Below are positions 17,850 through 27,570 of a stretch of DNA of 64,000 nt, piece after piece (positions within the stretch are counted from its first letter, which is position 1; each line of letters starts with the position of its first letter). Below the pieces are notes generated by a model, which was given only the letters and a program-made list of their open reading frames with translations, did no database searches and was not told the origin of the DNA. A program made the translations under genes and the position numbers. The stretch lies in NCBI GenBank assembly GCA_030065095.1, contig JASJDP010000001.1:1-64000 (forward strand), written 5' to 3'. The stretch comes from Rhodobacter sp. Lineage in GTDB: Bacteria > Pseudomonadota > Alphaproteobacteria > Rhodobacterales > Rhodobacteraceae.

Positions 17850-18845
17850 ATGGCCCGCAAGAACACAAAATGGGCCGATCCGGTGGACCTCGCCAAGGAC
17901 CTGTCCGGTAAGGTCTATATCGTGACAGGGGCGAATTCCGGCGTCGGCCTGGAAACGACCCGGCAGCTGGTGAAGCAAGGGGCGCATGTCGTCATGGCCT
18001 GCCGCCGTGTCGAGGCCGGAGAGGCCGAGGCCGTGTCCTTTGCCGATCTCCACGGCAGCCACGAGGTGATCCGTTGCGATCTGGCCGATCTGCAATCGGT
18101 CCGGGACTTCATCGATGCGTTCAAATCCCGCCACACGCGGCTTGACGGGCTGATGTGCAACGCCGGCGCGGTCATCATGGGCAGTGAGGCCAAGCGCACC
18201 AAGGACGGGCTAGAGATGACCATGGCGGCCAGTGTCCATGGGCACTTCCTGATGACGGAGCTTCTGCTCGATGTGTTGAAGGCCTCTGCCCCTTCGCGGA
18301 TCGGGATCGTGTCGTCGGTCGTCCACGCCAACAGCCCCAAGAAACGCTACGACCTGAATTTCGAAGATCTGAACTGGGAAACCCGCAAATACAGCGCCTT
18401 TGACGCTTATGGAGAGACCAAGCTGGCCGCGGTGCTCTACGCCCTGGAGCTGGGAAAAAGACTGGAAGGCACCGGCGTGACCACCGCATCGATCCATCCC
18501 GGCTGGGCGCGGTCGAATTTCGGTTCGGGTGGCGGGTTCTTTACCCACATCCTCATGGCAATTGCCCGCCCGTTGACCCGCTCGATGAGCGACAGCAACT
18601 GGGCCTCGGCACAAACCTCGCTGCATGTGCTGCTGTCTGACGACGCGCCCAATCATTCAGGGGCCTATTTCAGCCAGTCGAGCGTCCTTTATCGCGACAG
18701 GGAATGCCGCGACGGAGGTTGGCCCATGGAAAGCCCCTACCCGAATGCGCGCGACCTGAACAAGGCCAGGCGGCTGGTTGCACACTGCGCCGAAGCCGTC
18801 GGCCTGACCAACGAAACTGAAAACAATCAAGGATGCCCACCATGA
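17850..18845 (+). CDS. SDR, protochlorophyllide reductase/retinol dehydrogenase-like
   Basis: The 331-residue protein shows TGANSGVGLE (cofactor loop), CNAGAV, SSVVHAN (catalytic Ser) and DAYGETKLAAVLY (YxxxK). The long form with FEDLNWETRKYSAFDAY between Ser and Tyr is usual for the LPOR/WWOX-like SDR subgroup. It sits 1 bp after the aldehyde dehydrogenase and overlaps the next SDR by 4 bp, which suggests sequential alcohol/aldehyde/ketone chemistry on one substrate. Confidence 0.85.
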   Translation: MARKNTKWADPVDLAKDLSGKVYIVTGANSGVGLETTRQLVKQGAHVVMACRRVEAGEAEAVSFADLHGSHEVIRCDLADLQSVRDFIDAFKSRHTRLDGLMCNAGAVIMGSEAKRTKDGLEMTMAASVHGHFLMTELLLDVLKASAPSRIGIVSSVVHANSPKKRYDLNFEDLNWETRKYSAFDAYGETKLAAVLYALELGKRLEGTGVTTASIHPGWARSNFGSGGGFFTHILMAIARPLTRSMSDSNWASAQTSLHVLLSDDAPNHSGAYFSQSSVLYRDRECRDGGWPMESPYPNARDLNKARRLVAHCAEAVGLTNETENNQGCPP

Positions 18846-19663
18846 CCAAAACGATCCTCATCACCGGCTGCAGCAGCGGCATCGGCCGCGTGACCGCAAA
18901 GTTCTTTCAGGAAAAGGGCTGGAACGTCATTGCGACGGTTCGCTCCGACCCCGAAGAAGATGTGGAACTGAACGCCCTCGACAACACGCTTGTCGTCGCT
19001 TTGGACGTGACCAAGGCCGACACGATCACGGCCGCCGTTGCCGCCGGGATCGAGCGGTTCGGCGCGATTGACGTGTTGCTGAACAACGCCGGCTACGGCG
19101 CCTATGGCATCCTGGAAGCCACGCCAGAGCACAAGATCCGCATGCAGTTCGATGTCAACGTCATCGGCCCGCTGCTCTGCACCCAAGCCGTTCTGCCGCA
19201 TATGCGGGCACGCGGCGAGGGGACGATCATCAACATCTCGTCGATGGGCGGCAAGATCACCTTCCCGCTGGGCACGCTCTACCATGGCTCCAAATTCGCG
19301 GTCGAAGGCATGACCGAAGCATTGTCGTTCGAGCTGGCCGCAATTGGCGTGAAGGTCAAAATGATCGAGCCGGGCATGATCGCCACCAGCTTTGCCGACA
19401 CTGTCAACACGATGTTCGACGTTGATCCGACGCAAACCGAATATGCACCCTTCGTCGAAACGGTGATGGCGGGAATGCAACAAGCCGGCAGTCGGTATTC
19501 CGAGCCGATCATTGTGGCCGAAGCCATCTGGCAAGCCGCGACAGACGACAGCGATCGGTTGCGCTACATCGCCGGGGCCGATGCGGAACAGATAATCGCC
19601 GCGCGAAAGGCAATGGAAGATCCCGAATATCTCGCCATGATCCGCAACAACATGGGGCTCTGA
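18842..19663 (+). CDS. Short-chain dehydrogenase/reductase
   Basis: The 273-residue classical SDR has TGCSSGIGRVTA, LNNAGYGAYG, NISSMGG (catalytic Ser), and YHGSKFAVEGM (YxxxK). The subgroup resembles 17-beta-hydroxysteroid/retinol-type oxidoreductases. Start 18842 is preferred because AAGGA is correctly spaced from it; an ATG 9 bp upstream is too close to that site. Third gene of the AraC-linked operon. Confidence 0.85.
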   Translation: MTKTILITGCSSGIGRVTAKFFQEKGWNVIATVRSDPEEDVELNALDNTLVVALDVTKADTITAAVAAGIERFGAIDVLLNNAGYGAYGILEATPEHKIRMQFDVNVIGPLLCTQAVLPHMRARGEGTIINISSMGGKITFPLGTLYHGSKFAVEGMTEALSFELAAIGVKVKMIEPGMIATSFADTVNTMFDVDPTQTEYAPFVETVMAGMQQAGSRYSEPIIVAEAIWQAATDDSDRLRYIAGADAEQIIAARKAMEDPEYLAMIRNNMGL

Positions 19664-19674
19664 GGCGATCCGAA

Positions 19675-19863
19675 ATGCGCGTTTTTTCCGCCCTGTGCCA
19701 TCTCGTTGCAGCGATTGCCCTCTTCACCGGGGGCAATGACCTCATACAAGGTCTTGAGGCGCAGCGTGCTTTTGGATCGAACCTGACGGACCAGGGATTT
19801 GCCGATCCCTCGCTTGCATTGATGGACGCATCAAATAGCCAACACAGGCATCAAACTGCGTGA
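19675..19863 (+). CDS. Small ORF, probable truncated membrane protein
   Basis: The 62-codon frame starts 12 bp after the SDR stop and begins MRVFSALCHLVAAIALFTGG, one hydrophobic helix, followed by NDLIQGLEAQRAFG. It reads like the N-terminus of a small multi-helix membrane protein that ends abruptly. Its last codons overlap, in another frame, the N-terminal motif of the aldo/keto reductase. I suspect a deletion junction between two genes. Function unknown. Confidence 0.4.
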   Translation: MRVFSALCHLVAAIALFTGGNDLIQGLEAQRAFGSNLTDQGFADPSLALMDASNSQHRHQTA

Positions 19864-19900
19864 GCTGGGCCAAACAGGCATCCTGATCTCGCCCATTGGG

Positions 19901-20806
19901 TTGGGGTGCCTGCAATTCTCTGAAGGCAAGGGCGGCAGCCGAGGGTTGTTCGCCTCCGTGCCGGCCTCACAGAGAAATCAGATCGTTCAGGCCGCGTTGA
20001 ACGGCGGTGTCAATTGGTTCGACACCGCCGAGCTTTACGGCTGGGGGCGGTCGGAACGCGGACTGGCCGAGGCGCTGACGCAGGCGGGGAAAACCAACGC
20101 CGAGGTTCGAATTGCGACCAAGTGGAATCCCATGCTTCGGACCGCCCGGCCGATCACCCGAACCATCCGAACGCGCCAGACCAACCTGGAAGGGTACACG
20201 ATCGACCTCTATCAAATTCATGCGCCGGTTTCGTTTGCCACCCGTCGGTCCGAAATGAATGCGATGGCCGATCTGGTGGACTCCGGCCAAATCGGTGCGA
20301 TCGGTGTGAGCAACTTCAACGCCCGGCAGATGCGACGTGCGCATGAGATCCTGCACTCACGCGGTATGAGGCTGGCCGCTAACCAGGTTCGGTACAATCT
20401 GGCGGACCGCAGGATCGAATCCAACGGCATACTCGACACGGCCAAGGAGCTGGGGATCACGATCATTGCCTATTCGCCTCTGTTCATGGGCTTGTTGTCC
20501 GGGAAGTTCCACAGTGATCCCCAATCGTTCGATCGGCTTCCGATCATCCGCCGCCGAATGCTGCATCGAAGGTTCGGACAAAGCGGTGAATTGGTGAATG
20601 CACTTGAACAGATCGCCCGGGCGCATGGAACGACAGCCGCACAAGTGGCTCTCAATTGGCTGATCAACGCCCACGGTGACACGGTGGTGGCCATTCCAGG
20701 CGCATCAACGGTCTCTCAAGCCAAGGAGAACGCCGAGGCAATGCGGTTTACCCTAACGGATCAGGAGGCCGTGCAAATCGATGCTCTATCCCGGGAGATC
20801 GTGTAG
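19901..20806 (+). CDS. Aldo/keto reductase, start codon uncertain
   Basis: The protein has the AKR catalytic tetrad: Asp and Tyr in FDTAELYGWG, Lys in ATKWNP, His in LYQIHAP; later GVSNFNARQM and IAYSPLFMGLLSGKF are typical. The conserved first strand (LRELGQTGILISPIGLGC) lies upstream of the TTG at 19901, in frame back to a TGA at 19820, but that stretch contains no ATG, GTG or TTG. A CTG at 19856 or a damaged 5' end are the options. Given the truncated ORF just upstream, a deletion that removed the original start is likely, so expression is doubtful. Confidence 0.7.
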   Translation: MGCLQFSEGKGGSRGLFASVPASQRNQIVQAALNGGVNWFDTAELYGWGRSERGLAEALTQAGKTNAEVRIATKWNPMLRTARPITRTIRTRQTNLEGYTIDLYQIHAPVSFATRRSEMNAMADLVDSGQIGAIGVSNFNARQMRRAHEILHSRGMRLAANQVRYNLADRRIESNGILDTAKELGITIIAYSPLFMGLLSGKFHSDPQSFDRLPIIRRRMLHRRFGQSGELVNALEQIARAHGTTAAQVALNWLINAHGDTVVAIPGASTVSQAKENAEAMRFTLTDQEAVQIDALSREIV

Positions 20807-20846
20807 CCCATACCAACACCACGCCTCCCTTAGGGTCGAGACTCGA

Positions 20847-21175
20847 TCAAGTCCACCAGATGATTGCAGCTGCGATAGCGGTTGCGGAGACGAAGTTCCA
20901 GGCGAGCTTGTCCTGTCGCGTTGCGATCCGCCGCCCGTCCTTGATCGCGCAGAAAGCGTGTTCGATTTTGTTGCGCTCACGGTAGGCGACGGCATCATGC
21001 GGGATCGCGCATTTGCGGGAACGGGTTGATGGAATGACCGCCTCGACGCCGCGGGCGGCCAGCGCGCCGCGAAGGTACTTGGCGTCGCAGCCCCTATCGG
21101 CGATCAGGCGCGCCGGCGCCGGCATCGCGGCCAGAAGCGGTGGCGCAGCAGAGATGTCGGCCATGTTCCCCGGGC
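20847..21175 (-). mobile_element. Truncated IS5-type DDE transposase (C-terminal part)
   Basis: The minus-strand frame reads GNMADISAAPPLLAAMPAPA, then ADRGCDAKYLRGAL (a catalytic Asp), ending NKIEHAFCAIKDGRRIATR (catalytic Glu). These are hallmarks of IS5-group transposases. The N-terminal half with the first catalytic Asp is missing, and upstream of about 21175 the sequence switches to a broken hydrolase gene, so the element is dead. Confidence 0.8.
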
Positions 21176-21939
21176 TCAGCGAGGGAACTCGGGCCGCATC
21201 GCATTGATCCTCTGATCGAGCGCGGCAAGTTGAATCATGAGCGGCGCTTCGATCTGTGCGACCTGCGCGCCGTCGGGCGCAGCGCCATTGAATGGGATCC
21301 CGGCAGCCATCTCGGGATATGCGACGGTGAGTTTGTTCACGACGCCACCACGATAGCAAAAAAACCTGTGGCGCCCGCTTTGCCGCTCGTGCTTTCAAGC
21401 GCCTGGAGATACTCGAAGCCAGCGAAGAAGTCGTTTAGGAGTTTGTCCCGATCCAGGCTGCGCTGCATGGTCCGTCCCTCGTCGTCGGTGCCGGGATACC
21501 CACCCAACGAGGAAGGCCCGTCCGGTCCCATGGCAACGAAACCGGCCGTCGCAAGGCGGCGGACCACGTCTCGGAAATAGGGATTGAGCCCACGGTGCTC
21601 GTGGACCACGAGCACCGCCGCCGGTGGACGATCTGAGTTGATGTTGGTCGGTTTCACGAGATACGCCGTAATGTCGCCAGTTCCGTTCGGACTGGGGTAG
21701 ACGATGTCTTCGCCAACTATGTCAGGATCGTCTTCGGCGACCTGTTGGGCAAGCGTATAGTTGGGTGAGAGCTAGCCCAGAATGGCAGCAGCCGTCGGTC
21801 CGCCAACCGCCCAATTATCAGCGCGATCCAGGAACTCACGTTTTAAGATCTTGCCGTGTGCGTAGTAATCTTACAGGTCCAGAAGTTCCTAATCGAAATC
21901 GGCGGCGGTCAGCCGTCGCGGTGAGGTACGTTGATTCAT
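21176..21939 (-). pseudogene. Decayed dienelactone hydrolase family gene
   Basis: Translation from ATG 21939 (GGAGG ribosome site intact) gives MNQRTSPRRLTAADFD, then stop, ELLDL, stop, DYYAHGKILKREFLD..., a third stop after AAILG, then a long clean DLH segment (AAVLVVHEHRGLNPYFRDVV, PDGPSSLGGYPGTDDEGR). At the nucleophile the frame breaks in a run of seven T on the coding strand. In the shifted frame the remainder continues (CYRGGVVNKLTVAYPEM) to about 21185, where it meets the transposase remnant. At least three nonsense codons, one frameshift and a truncated end make it a pseudogene. The Cys nucleophile region also reads CYRGG rather than the usual CxGG form. Confidence 0.85.
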
Positions 21940-22302
21940 TGCGTGTCCTCCGCGTTGGTTGCTTTTGAGGGAGTGCGGGACCTGTGATCAGCAAATGTAC
22001 CTGCCTTTTCGCTCCAAATCCCTGTGGGCCTTCAAGAGAAGCGTAGATCGGCTTCGTGCGGTCTAAACCAATTCGTGCGACGTGCAGCGAACGGCACGTC
22101 GATCCTGATCCAGTCATTGGTGCAACACGTAGCGATCAGCGGAATATTTGCCTCCTATGGAATTGCCGCGTTCTGCGGCATCAGACACAATGGGTGGAAG
22201 GCGGGCGTTCGTTGGTCTGCTTTGACAGCAGAATGCGTGCGAATTCAATGACGCTCCAGGCCCCCAATTGACTGCGGCAGGGCACGAAACGCTGCTAGCA
22301 CG
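21940..22302. other. Intergenic stretch, no recognisable gene
   Basis: Between the dead hydrolase gene and rhaK I see only short conflicting frames without motifs. The AT content is higher than in the flanking rha genes, consistent with old inserted or decaying DNA. Confidence 0.45.
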
Positions 22303-23679
22303 TCAGGCAACCACCGTCTCTCGCCATCTCTTTGCGTACGCGGAAAACTGTGCGCCTTCGTTGGGATTGAACTGTCTCCCATCTGGGCTCTTTGGCAAAC
22401 TGCCCGGTTCAAGTGCGAGCATGGCTGCACCCTGGCTCGTTCCGGTCGCACTATCGGTGGCCAGAACTCGAGAGCCGGTTGCGGCGGACAGCATCGCGCA
22501 AAAGCCAGTGTTTGTGCAGAAAGGCCCTTCGATGACAGCGGGACCGCGGTGGCCGGTCAGCGATAGGCATTCGGCCGTCATCATCGCAAGGTAGAAGTCA
22601 ACCACCGCGGCACGCTCGGGGGTTCCGTGCTCGGGCTCCGCTCCGATCCATCGGTGCCTCTGCCCTCGAAACGGGCCGCTTTCGGTAACGACCGCTGGCA
22701 TCAGCAGCGGACCGTATTCGGCGACATTGGCCAGTGTTGCCGCGTCGTAGGCCGCGCTCTGACCGTCCCGGATCATCTCGTACTCACGACCGCCCATGAA
22801 TCGGGCGGACGGCACTGGTGCGCCCAAGGCGTTCACATTGACGAGCGTGTCACGAGATGGCTCCAGCTCTACTTCGGCGCCCCCGACGGTCATTGCGATG
22901 ACCCAGGTCCCGGTCGACACCACGGAAAACGGACGCTCGCGCCGCATCACGTGCGGCAGCAGCGACGCGTTGGAATCGTGGATTCCACAGAGCACTGGTG
23001 TATCCTGGTTAAGGCCGGTTCGCGCAGCGACTTTCGGCGCCAGCGGACCGAGAACATCCGCAGATTTTCTCGCCGGAGCCATTTTGTCCGCAATGCCCAT
23101 GCGATCGACGAGAGACGAAAAACGCGACAGGTAGGGATTCCAAAGGTCCGTATGACACCCCAGGGAAGACACGTCGCAAGCCAAAACCCCTGTCAGCCGA
23201 TGGCTCCAGTATTGCGGATAGGTGACAATGGAGGCCGTACGGTTATGCAGCGTGGGATCTTGCGAGAATTGCCAGTGGATTTGCGCGCCGAGGTTCAGGC
23301 CCATGGGCAGCCTCGGCGATCCGGTTTCCTCGAACGCGGGGCGCATCGCGTCATAGGCCTGGGCCACAGTGTCCGGACCGCTGTGTTCATAGTCTAGGAT
23401 CGGTGCGGCCAGCGTGCCGTCGGCAGCGATCAGGGCGCCGCAGGCGCCATGGGTCGTGACCGAAATCGCGTCGACACCGTGCTGTTCGTGGAACTGGCGG
23501 ATCGCATCCAGAAGGAAGGTCCAAATGGTCTCGACGTCGAAATGCGGATAGGGCGGCCCTTCAAGAACCGGATTTGGTCGGGTAACGACGGCGATCTCGG
23601 ACAGATCGGAAGTGTCGACAAGCGCAAGCTTTACGTTGGTCTTGCCGATGTCGATAACTGCAACGTGCGTTGGCGTCAT
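22303..23679 (-). CDS. rhaK: FGGY-family sugar kinase of the rhamnose operon
   Basis: The 458-residue protein starts [18 protein letters not shown], the phosphate-1 motif of the FGGY/ASKHA kinases, and has [12 protein letters not shown] (catalytic Asp region) and [11 protein letters not shown] near the C-terminus (adenosine motif). It is the last gene of a rhaRSTPQUK operon laid out as in Rhizobium, where RhaK phosphorylates the sugar and is also needed for uptake by the ABC transporter. The start overlaps the rhaU stop (ATGA). Confidence 0.85.
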   Translation of the reverse strand: MTPTHVAVIDIGKTNVKLALVDTSDLSEIAVVTRPNPVLEGPPYPHFDVETIWTFLLDAIRQFHEQHGVDAISVTTHGACGALIAADGTLAAPILDYEHSGPDTVAQAYDAMRPAFEETGSPRLPMGLNLGAQIHWQFSQDPTLHNRTASIVTYPQYWSHRLTGVLACDVSSLGCHTDLWNPYLSRFSSLVDRMGIADKMAPARKSADVLGPLAPKVAARTGLNQDTPVLCGIHDSNASLLPHVMRRERPFSVVSTGTWVIAMTVGGAEVELEPSRDTLVNVNALGAPVPSARFMGGREYEMIRDGQSAAYDAATLANVAEYGPLLMPAVVTESGPFRGQRHRWIGAEPEHGTPERAAVVDFYLAMMTAECLSLTGHRGPAVIEGPFCTNTGFCAMLSAATGSRVLATDSATGTSQGAAMLALEPGSLPKSPDGRQFNPNEGAQFSAYAKRWRETVVA

Positions 23680-23990
23680 GGCATGTGGAAGACGGTCGAT
23701 AGTTCGGTGATCACCGGCTTATTGTCCGGCTGCGTTTCCATGATATCCGCCATATGCGCCCACCAACGCTGCATGATCTCACGGCCGGGCAAAGTGTCCA
23801 TGGAATGATCCTCAGTCCGCCAAAGGACGCCGAAAAGGGCGCCGGAATCCTCGTCCAAATGGATCGAATAGTCGGATACGCCAGCCTCTTTCAGAAGATC
23901 GACCAGTTCCGGCCAGATCTCGTCATGGCGTCGCTTGTATTCGTCCCTGCAACCCGGATTCAGCTGCATCTTGAAGGCGCATTTTTCCAT
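23676..23990 (-). CDS. rhaU: L-rhamnose mutarotase
   Basis: The 104-residue protein has the RhaM/RhaU pattern: [23 protein letters not shown] at the start, with the catalytic His in [24 protein letters not shown]; and [11 protein letters not shown] near the end. It interconverts alpha and beta anomers of rhamnose. Start ATG 23990 overlaps the rhaQ stop (TAATG) and its end overlaps rhaK, so translation is coupled along the operon. Confidence 0.9.
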   Translation of the reverse strand: MEKCAFKMQLNPGCRDEYKRRHDEIWPELVDLLKEAGVSDYSIHLDEDSGALFGVLWRTEDHSMDTLPGREIMQRWWAHMADIMETQPDNKPVITELSTVFHMP

Positions 23991-24976
23991 TATCGAGGCC
24001 TCCACATCGCCCAGAGCCGCGGCAGCGCGATGACCGAGATCAGCAGTGCCCCGATCACGATCGACATCACGATACCCGGCACGTTCAGTAGGCCGAGGCC
24101 GAAGGTCACAAGCCCCATGACGAAGGCGGCGATCACCACACCGGGGATCGAGCCGGAGCCGCCGAGGATACTGACGCCGCCAAGGACGACCATGGTGACG
24201 ATCTCGAGCTCCCAGCCAAAGGCAATGGATGGCCGCGTAGACCCAAGGCGTGACGTCAGGCAGACCGCAGCGACGCCCGACATCAGCCCGGTCATCAGGA
24301 ACACGATGAACTTCACGCGGGCGACCCGGATGCCCGAGAAAAGCGCGCCGGTTGCGTTGTTGCCAATGGCGTAGACCGCGCGCCCGAAATTGGTCATGTG
24401 CAGAATGACGGCATAGATGGCGGCGATGATCGCGAACAGCACGAACTCGAACGAGATCACCCACCAGACATAGCCCTGCCCGAAGAAGGCGAAATCCGAC
24501 GGATATCCTCGATAGGCCTGATCGCCGAGTATGATGAAGCTGATGCCCCGGAAGAGGCTCATCGTCCCAATTGTAACCACGATAGACGGCAGCCCGAGCC
24601 CGGTCACGAGGATCCCGTTGAACGCTCCGCACAGCAGCCCGACGGAAAGACCTATCAGAACCAGTCCGGGCGTGCCGACGCCCACCTGCACCGCCGCCCC
24701 CATGGCGGTGGAGGCCAGCGCGATGATGGCCGCGACGCTGAGGTCGATCTCGCCTGAGATGATCAACAGGGCCATGGCGAAGGCGATCATCGCCTTTTCG
24801 GTGAAGTTGAACGTCGCGTCGCTGAGGTTCCAGGCGTTCAAGAAATAGGGCGAGGCAAAAGAGTTTGCGATGAAGATGCCGATGGCGACCAGCATCAACA
24901 GGCTCTCCCAACTCTTCAGCCGGCGTTCAAGCGGCGTTTGCAGGCGGTCGGGGACGAAATGGCTGGCCGTGCTCAT
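23990..24976 (-). CDS. rhaQ: Rhamnose ABC transporter permease
   Basis: The 328-residue BPD_transp_2-type permease has about eight to ten hydrophobic helices and the [17 protein letters not shown] motif characteristic of ribose/rhamnose-type permeases, followed by [26 protein letters not shown] 24976 overlaps the rhaP stop (ATGA); a longer upstream frame belongs to another reading frame over rhaP. It forms the inner-membrane channel with RhaP. Confidence 0.9.
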   Translation of the reverse strand: MSTASHFVPDRLQTPLERRLKSWESLLMLVAIGIFIANSFASPYFLNAWNLSDATFNFTEKAMIAFAMALLIISGEIDLSVAAIIALASTAMGAAVQVGVGTPGLVLIGLSVGLLCGAFNGILVTGLGLPSIVVTIGTMSLFRGISFIILGDQAYRGYPSDFAFFGQGYVWWVISFEFVLFAIIAAIYAVILHMTNFGRAVYAIGNNATGALFSGIRVARVKFIVFLMTGLMSGVAAVCLTSRLGSTRPSIAFGWELEIVTMVVLGGVSILGGSGSIPGVVIAAFVMGLVTFGLGLLNVPGIVMSIVIGALLISVIALPRLWAMWRPR

Positions 24977-25953
24977 GTCGCATGCTCCGCGCGTTTCAGG
25001 ATGATGCGGCCCGGGGTCCGGTTGGCCTGGGCGTTCAACACGACCGCGATGATGATTGCCCCGCCAGAGATCGCCATCTGCCAAAAGGGCGAGATGTTCA
25101 CCACGGGAAGTGCGTTCGCGATGATGCCGAGGAACAATGCTCCCAGAAGCGCACCCGGAACGGACCCGATGCCCCCCATGATCGACACGCCGCCGATGAC
25201 GCAAGCGGCGACAACGGTCAGTTCGAACCCGCCAGCGACATCGACGTAGGCGACGGCAAAACGCGACACCCAGAGGTACCCGGTCAGCCCGGCCAAGGCG
25301 CCCGAGATGGTGAAGGCCCAAAACTGCGTCCGGCCAACGTTGATCCCGGCGTAGGTTGCGGCGTGCGGATTGCCCCCGGCGGCGTAAAAGGCGCGGCCAA
25401 GGCTCGTGCGGGTCATGACGACTGTGAACAGGATCACGGCCGCAATGGCGATCCAGCTCAACACCGGCAGGCCAGCGATTACAGTCCGCGGGACAGCCTT
25501 GAACGCATCGCTCATCTCGTGGCTATTCACCCATTTGCCGTCGGTCAGAAGAAAGATGACTCCGCGAAAGATGGTCATCGTGCCAAGGGTCACCACGATC
25601 GGCGGGATGGCGAGCTTCCACACCAATATGCCGTTGAACATGCCCAAAAGGGCTCCGAACCCAATTGCGACGGCTAGGATCACTGTGATCGGCAGGCCCG
25701 GCGCGGCGAGGTTGATCAACGACACGACCATGCCAGTCAGCGCAAGATTGGCGGCGACGGAAAGGTCGATGCATTTGGTGAGGATCACAATCATCTGGCC
25801 GATGGCCAGCAGGATCAGCGGCGAGGTGTCGTTGAAGACATCCACAAGTTTCGACGGTGCTATGAAGGCCGGGAAACGCAGCGATATCAGGCCCAAAAGC
25901 AACCCGATCGCAACCAGCAGCAACAATTCGCGTGAGGCAAGGATCCGCTTCAT
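24973..25953 (-). CDS. rhaP: Rhamnose ABC transporter permease
   Basis: The 326-residue permease shows LTKCIDLSVAANLALTGM and GMFNGILVWKLAIPPIVVTLGTM, the same two signatures as RhaQ, so the pair presumably arose by duplication. The N-terminus MKRILASRELLLLVAIGLL is a plausible first helix. It overlaps the ATPase gene at its start and rhaQ at its end by 4 bp each. Confidence 0.9.
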   Translation of the reverse strand: MKRILASRELLLLVAIGLLLGLISLRFPAFIAPSKLVDVFNDTSPLILLAIGQMIVILTKCIDLSVAANLALTGMVVSLINLAAPGLPITVILAVAIGFGALLGMFNGILVWKLAIPPIVVTLGTMTIFRGVIFLLTDGKWVNSHEMSDAFKAVPRTVIAGLPVLSWIAIAAVILFTVVMTRTSLGRAFYAAGGNPHAATYAGINVGRTQFWAFTISGALAGLTGYLWVSRFAVAYVDVAGGFELTVVAACVIGGVSIMGGIGSVPGALLGALFLGIIANALPVVNISPFWQMAISGGAIIIAVVLNAQANRTPGRIILKRAEHAT

Positions 25954-27497
25954 AGGCCAGCCTCTCTGATCCCTGCTGCATGACTGACAAGCGTTTCCGG
26001 TGTGATGTTCGCGCGATCCAGTTCGGCCGCGATCCGCCCCTCGCGCATCACGATGACCCGGTCGGACATGCCAATGATTTCCGGGATTTCGGAACTGATC
26101 ATTATGACGGCAAGTCCTTGGTCCGAAAGCTCAGCCATGAATTCATGGACGGCCGCTTTCGATCCGATGTCGATGCCCTTGGTCGGTTCATCGAGGATGA
26201 TGACCTTGGGTTGCGTGGCCAGCCACTTCGCGATCACCACCTTTTGCTGGTTGCCGCCAGAGAGGTTGCTGACATCTGTGTCGAGCGAGGCAGCGCGCAA
26301 TTCCAGCCGTTCGGTGTATTCGCGCGTCAGCTTGAATTCTTCAGCCAGCTTGAGGAAGCCCTTGCGCGATGTCCGCGCCAATGACGGCAGGGTCACGTTC
26401 TGAAAGATCGGCAACGCCCCGATTGCGCCCTGTCTGCCCCTGTCCTCGGGCACATAGACTATACCGCTTTTCACTGCGTCTGCGGGGGAATGAATGGTGA
26501 CCGGTGCGCCGTCGATCTTCACGGTCCCGCCGGAAGGCCGGGTGATCCCGAAGAGCGCCTGCATGAATTCCGAGCGCCCCGCGCCAACGAGGCCGTAGAA
26601 GCCGAGGATTTCGCCGCGTCGAAGGGTGAAACCGATGTCCGCAAACTCAGTCGGGTGCTCATATTTGTCGACCACAAGGATTTCGTCGCCGATGTTGTGA
26701 TCGCGCTCGGGGAATATTTGGCTGACATCGCGACCGACCATCATCTTGACGAGTTCAGGCTCGCTCACATCCGATATCGCGCCTTCGCCGACCATTTGGC
26801 CGTCGCGATAAACAGTGAAGAAATCGGCGATGCGGAAGATTTCCTCGAATTTGTGGCTGATGAACAGGATCGCTTTGCCCTGGCGTTTCAGTTCCTCAAC
26901 CAGTTCGTAAAGCTCTTCGATTTCAGTGTGGCTGAGCGCGGCCGAGGGTTCGTCCATGATCACCACGCGCGCGTCGATGGACAGTGCCCGTGCGATCGCG
27001 ACGAGGTGTTTGTTTGCAGTGCCGAGGTCTTTGAGCGTTGCGCCAGGTTCGATCTTCGCACCGATGTCCGACAGAATTTCGCGTGCGCGCGCGGCCATCG
27101 TGTCCTTGTCGATCAGACCGAACCGACCCTTTGGCGCATGGCCTAGAAAAATGTTCTCGGCGACGGACAGTTCATCGAACAGGACAGTTTCCTGATGGAT
27201 TGCGGTGACGCCCGCGCTTTCAGCCGACTGCGGGGTTGGGAAACGAACCGGCCGACCGTCGATCCGGACTTCGCCGTCGTCCGGCTGGTAGATGCCGGTC
27301 AGGACCTTCACCACCGTCGACTTGCCAGCGCCGTTCTCGCCGACAAGCGCCGTCACTTTGCCTGGGTAGAGCTTCAGTGATACATCCGACAGCGCCCGTA
27401 CGCCCGGAAACGTCTTCGTGACGCCCGAAATCGACAGCAGTGGAACGACGTCGGGGGCGGCGTAGACGGACACGTCTGGTCTCAACTCCAACTGCAT
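25950..27497 (-). CDS. rhaT: Rhamnose ABC transporter ATP-binding protein (two domains)
   Basis: The 515-residue protein contains two ABC domains, as in RbsA-type ATPases. Domain 1 has GENGAGKST (Walker A), a degenerate signature and VIMDEPSAALS (Walker B). Domain 2 has GLVGAGRSE in place of a standard Walker A, NLSGGNQQK (signature) and IILDEPTKGID. The degenerate second Walker A is normal for the family. ATG 27497 is chosen over the in-frame GTG at 27503. Energises uptake with RhaS, RhaP and RhaQ. Confidence 0.9.
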   Translation of the reverse strand: MQLELRPDVSVYAAPDVVPLLSISGVTKTFPGVRALSDVSLKLYPGKVTALVGENGAGKSTVVKVLTGIYQPDDGEVRIDGRPVRFPTPQSAESAGVTAIHQETVLFDELSVAENIFLGHAPKGRFGLIDKDTMAARAREILSDIGAKIEPGATLKDLGTANKHLVAIARALSIDARVVIMDEPSAALSHTEIEELYELVEELKRQGKAILFISHKFEEIFRIADFFTVYRDGQMVGEGAISDVSEPELVKMMVGRDVSQIFPERDHNIGDEILVVDKYEHPTEFADIGFTLRRGEILGFYGLVGAGRSEFMQALFGITRPSGGTVKIDGAPVTIHSPADAVKSGIVYVPEDRGRQGAIGALPIFQNVTLPSLARTSRKGFLKLAEEFKLTREYTERLELRAASLDTDVSNLSGGNQQKVVIAKWLATQPKVIILDEPTKGIDIGSKAAVHEFMAELSDQGLAVIMISSEIPEIIGMSDRVIVMREGRIAAELDRANITPETLVSHAAGIREAGL

Positions 27498-27570
27498 GGG
27501 CACGGTTCGATTTCGAGAGGGTGATAAGTGTTCCGGCGCAGGTCAATGCCCGCGCCGGAACGTGTTCAAT

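Noticed and set aside
16169-17896. 575-codon minus-strand frame opposite the aldehyde dehydrogenase
   Set aside because: It mirrors a real gene with catalytic residues on the plus strand; long antisense frames are common in GC-rich DNA.
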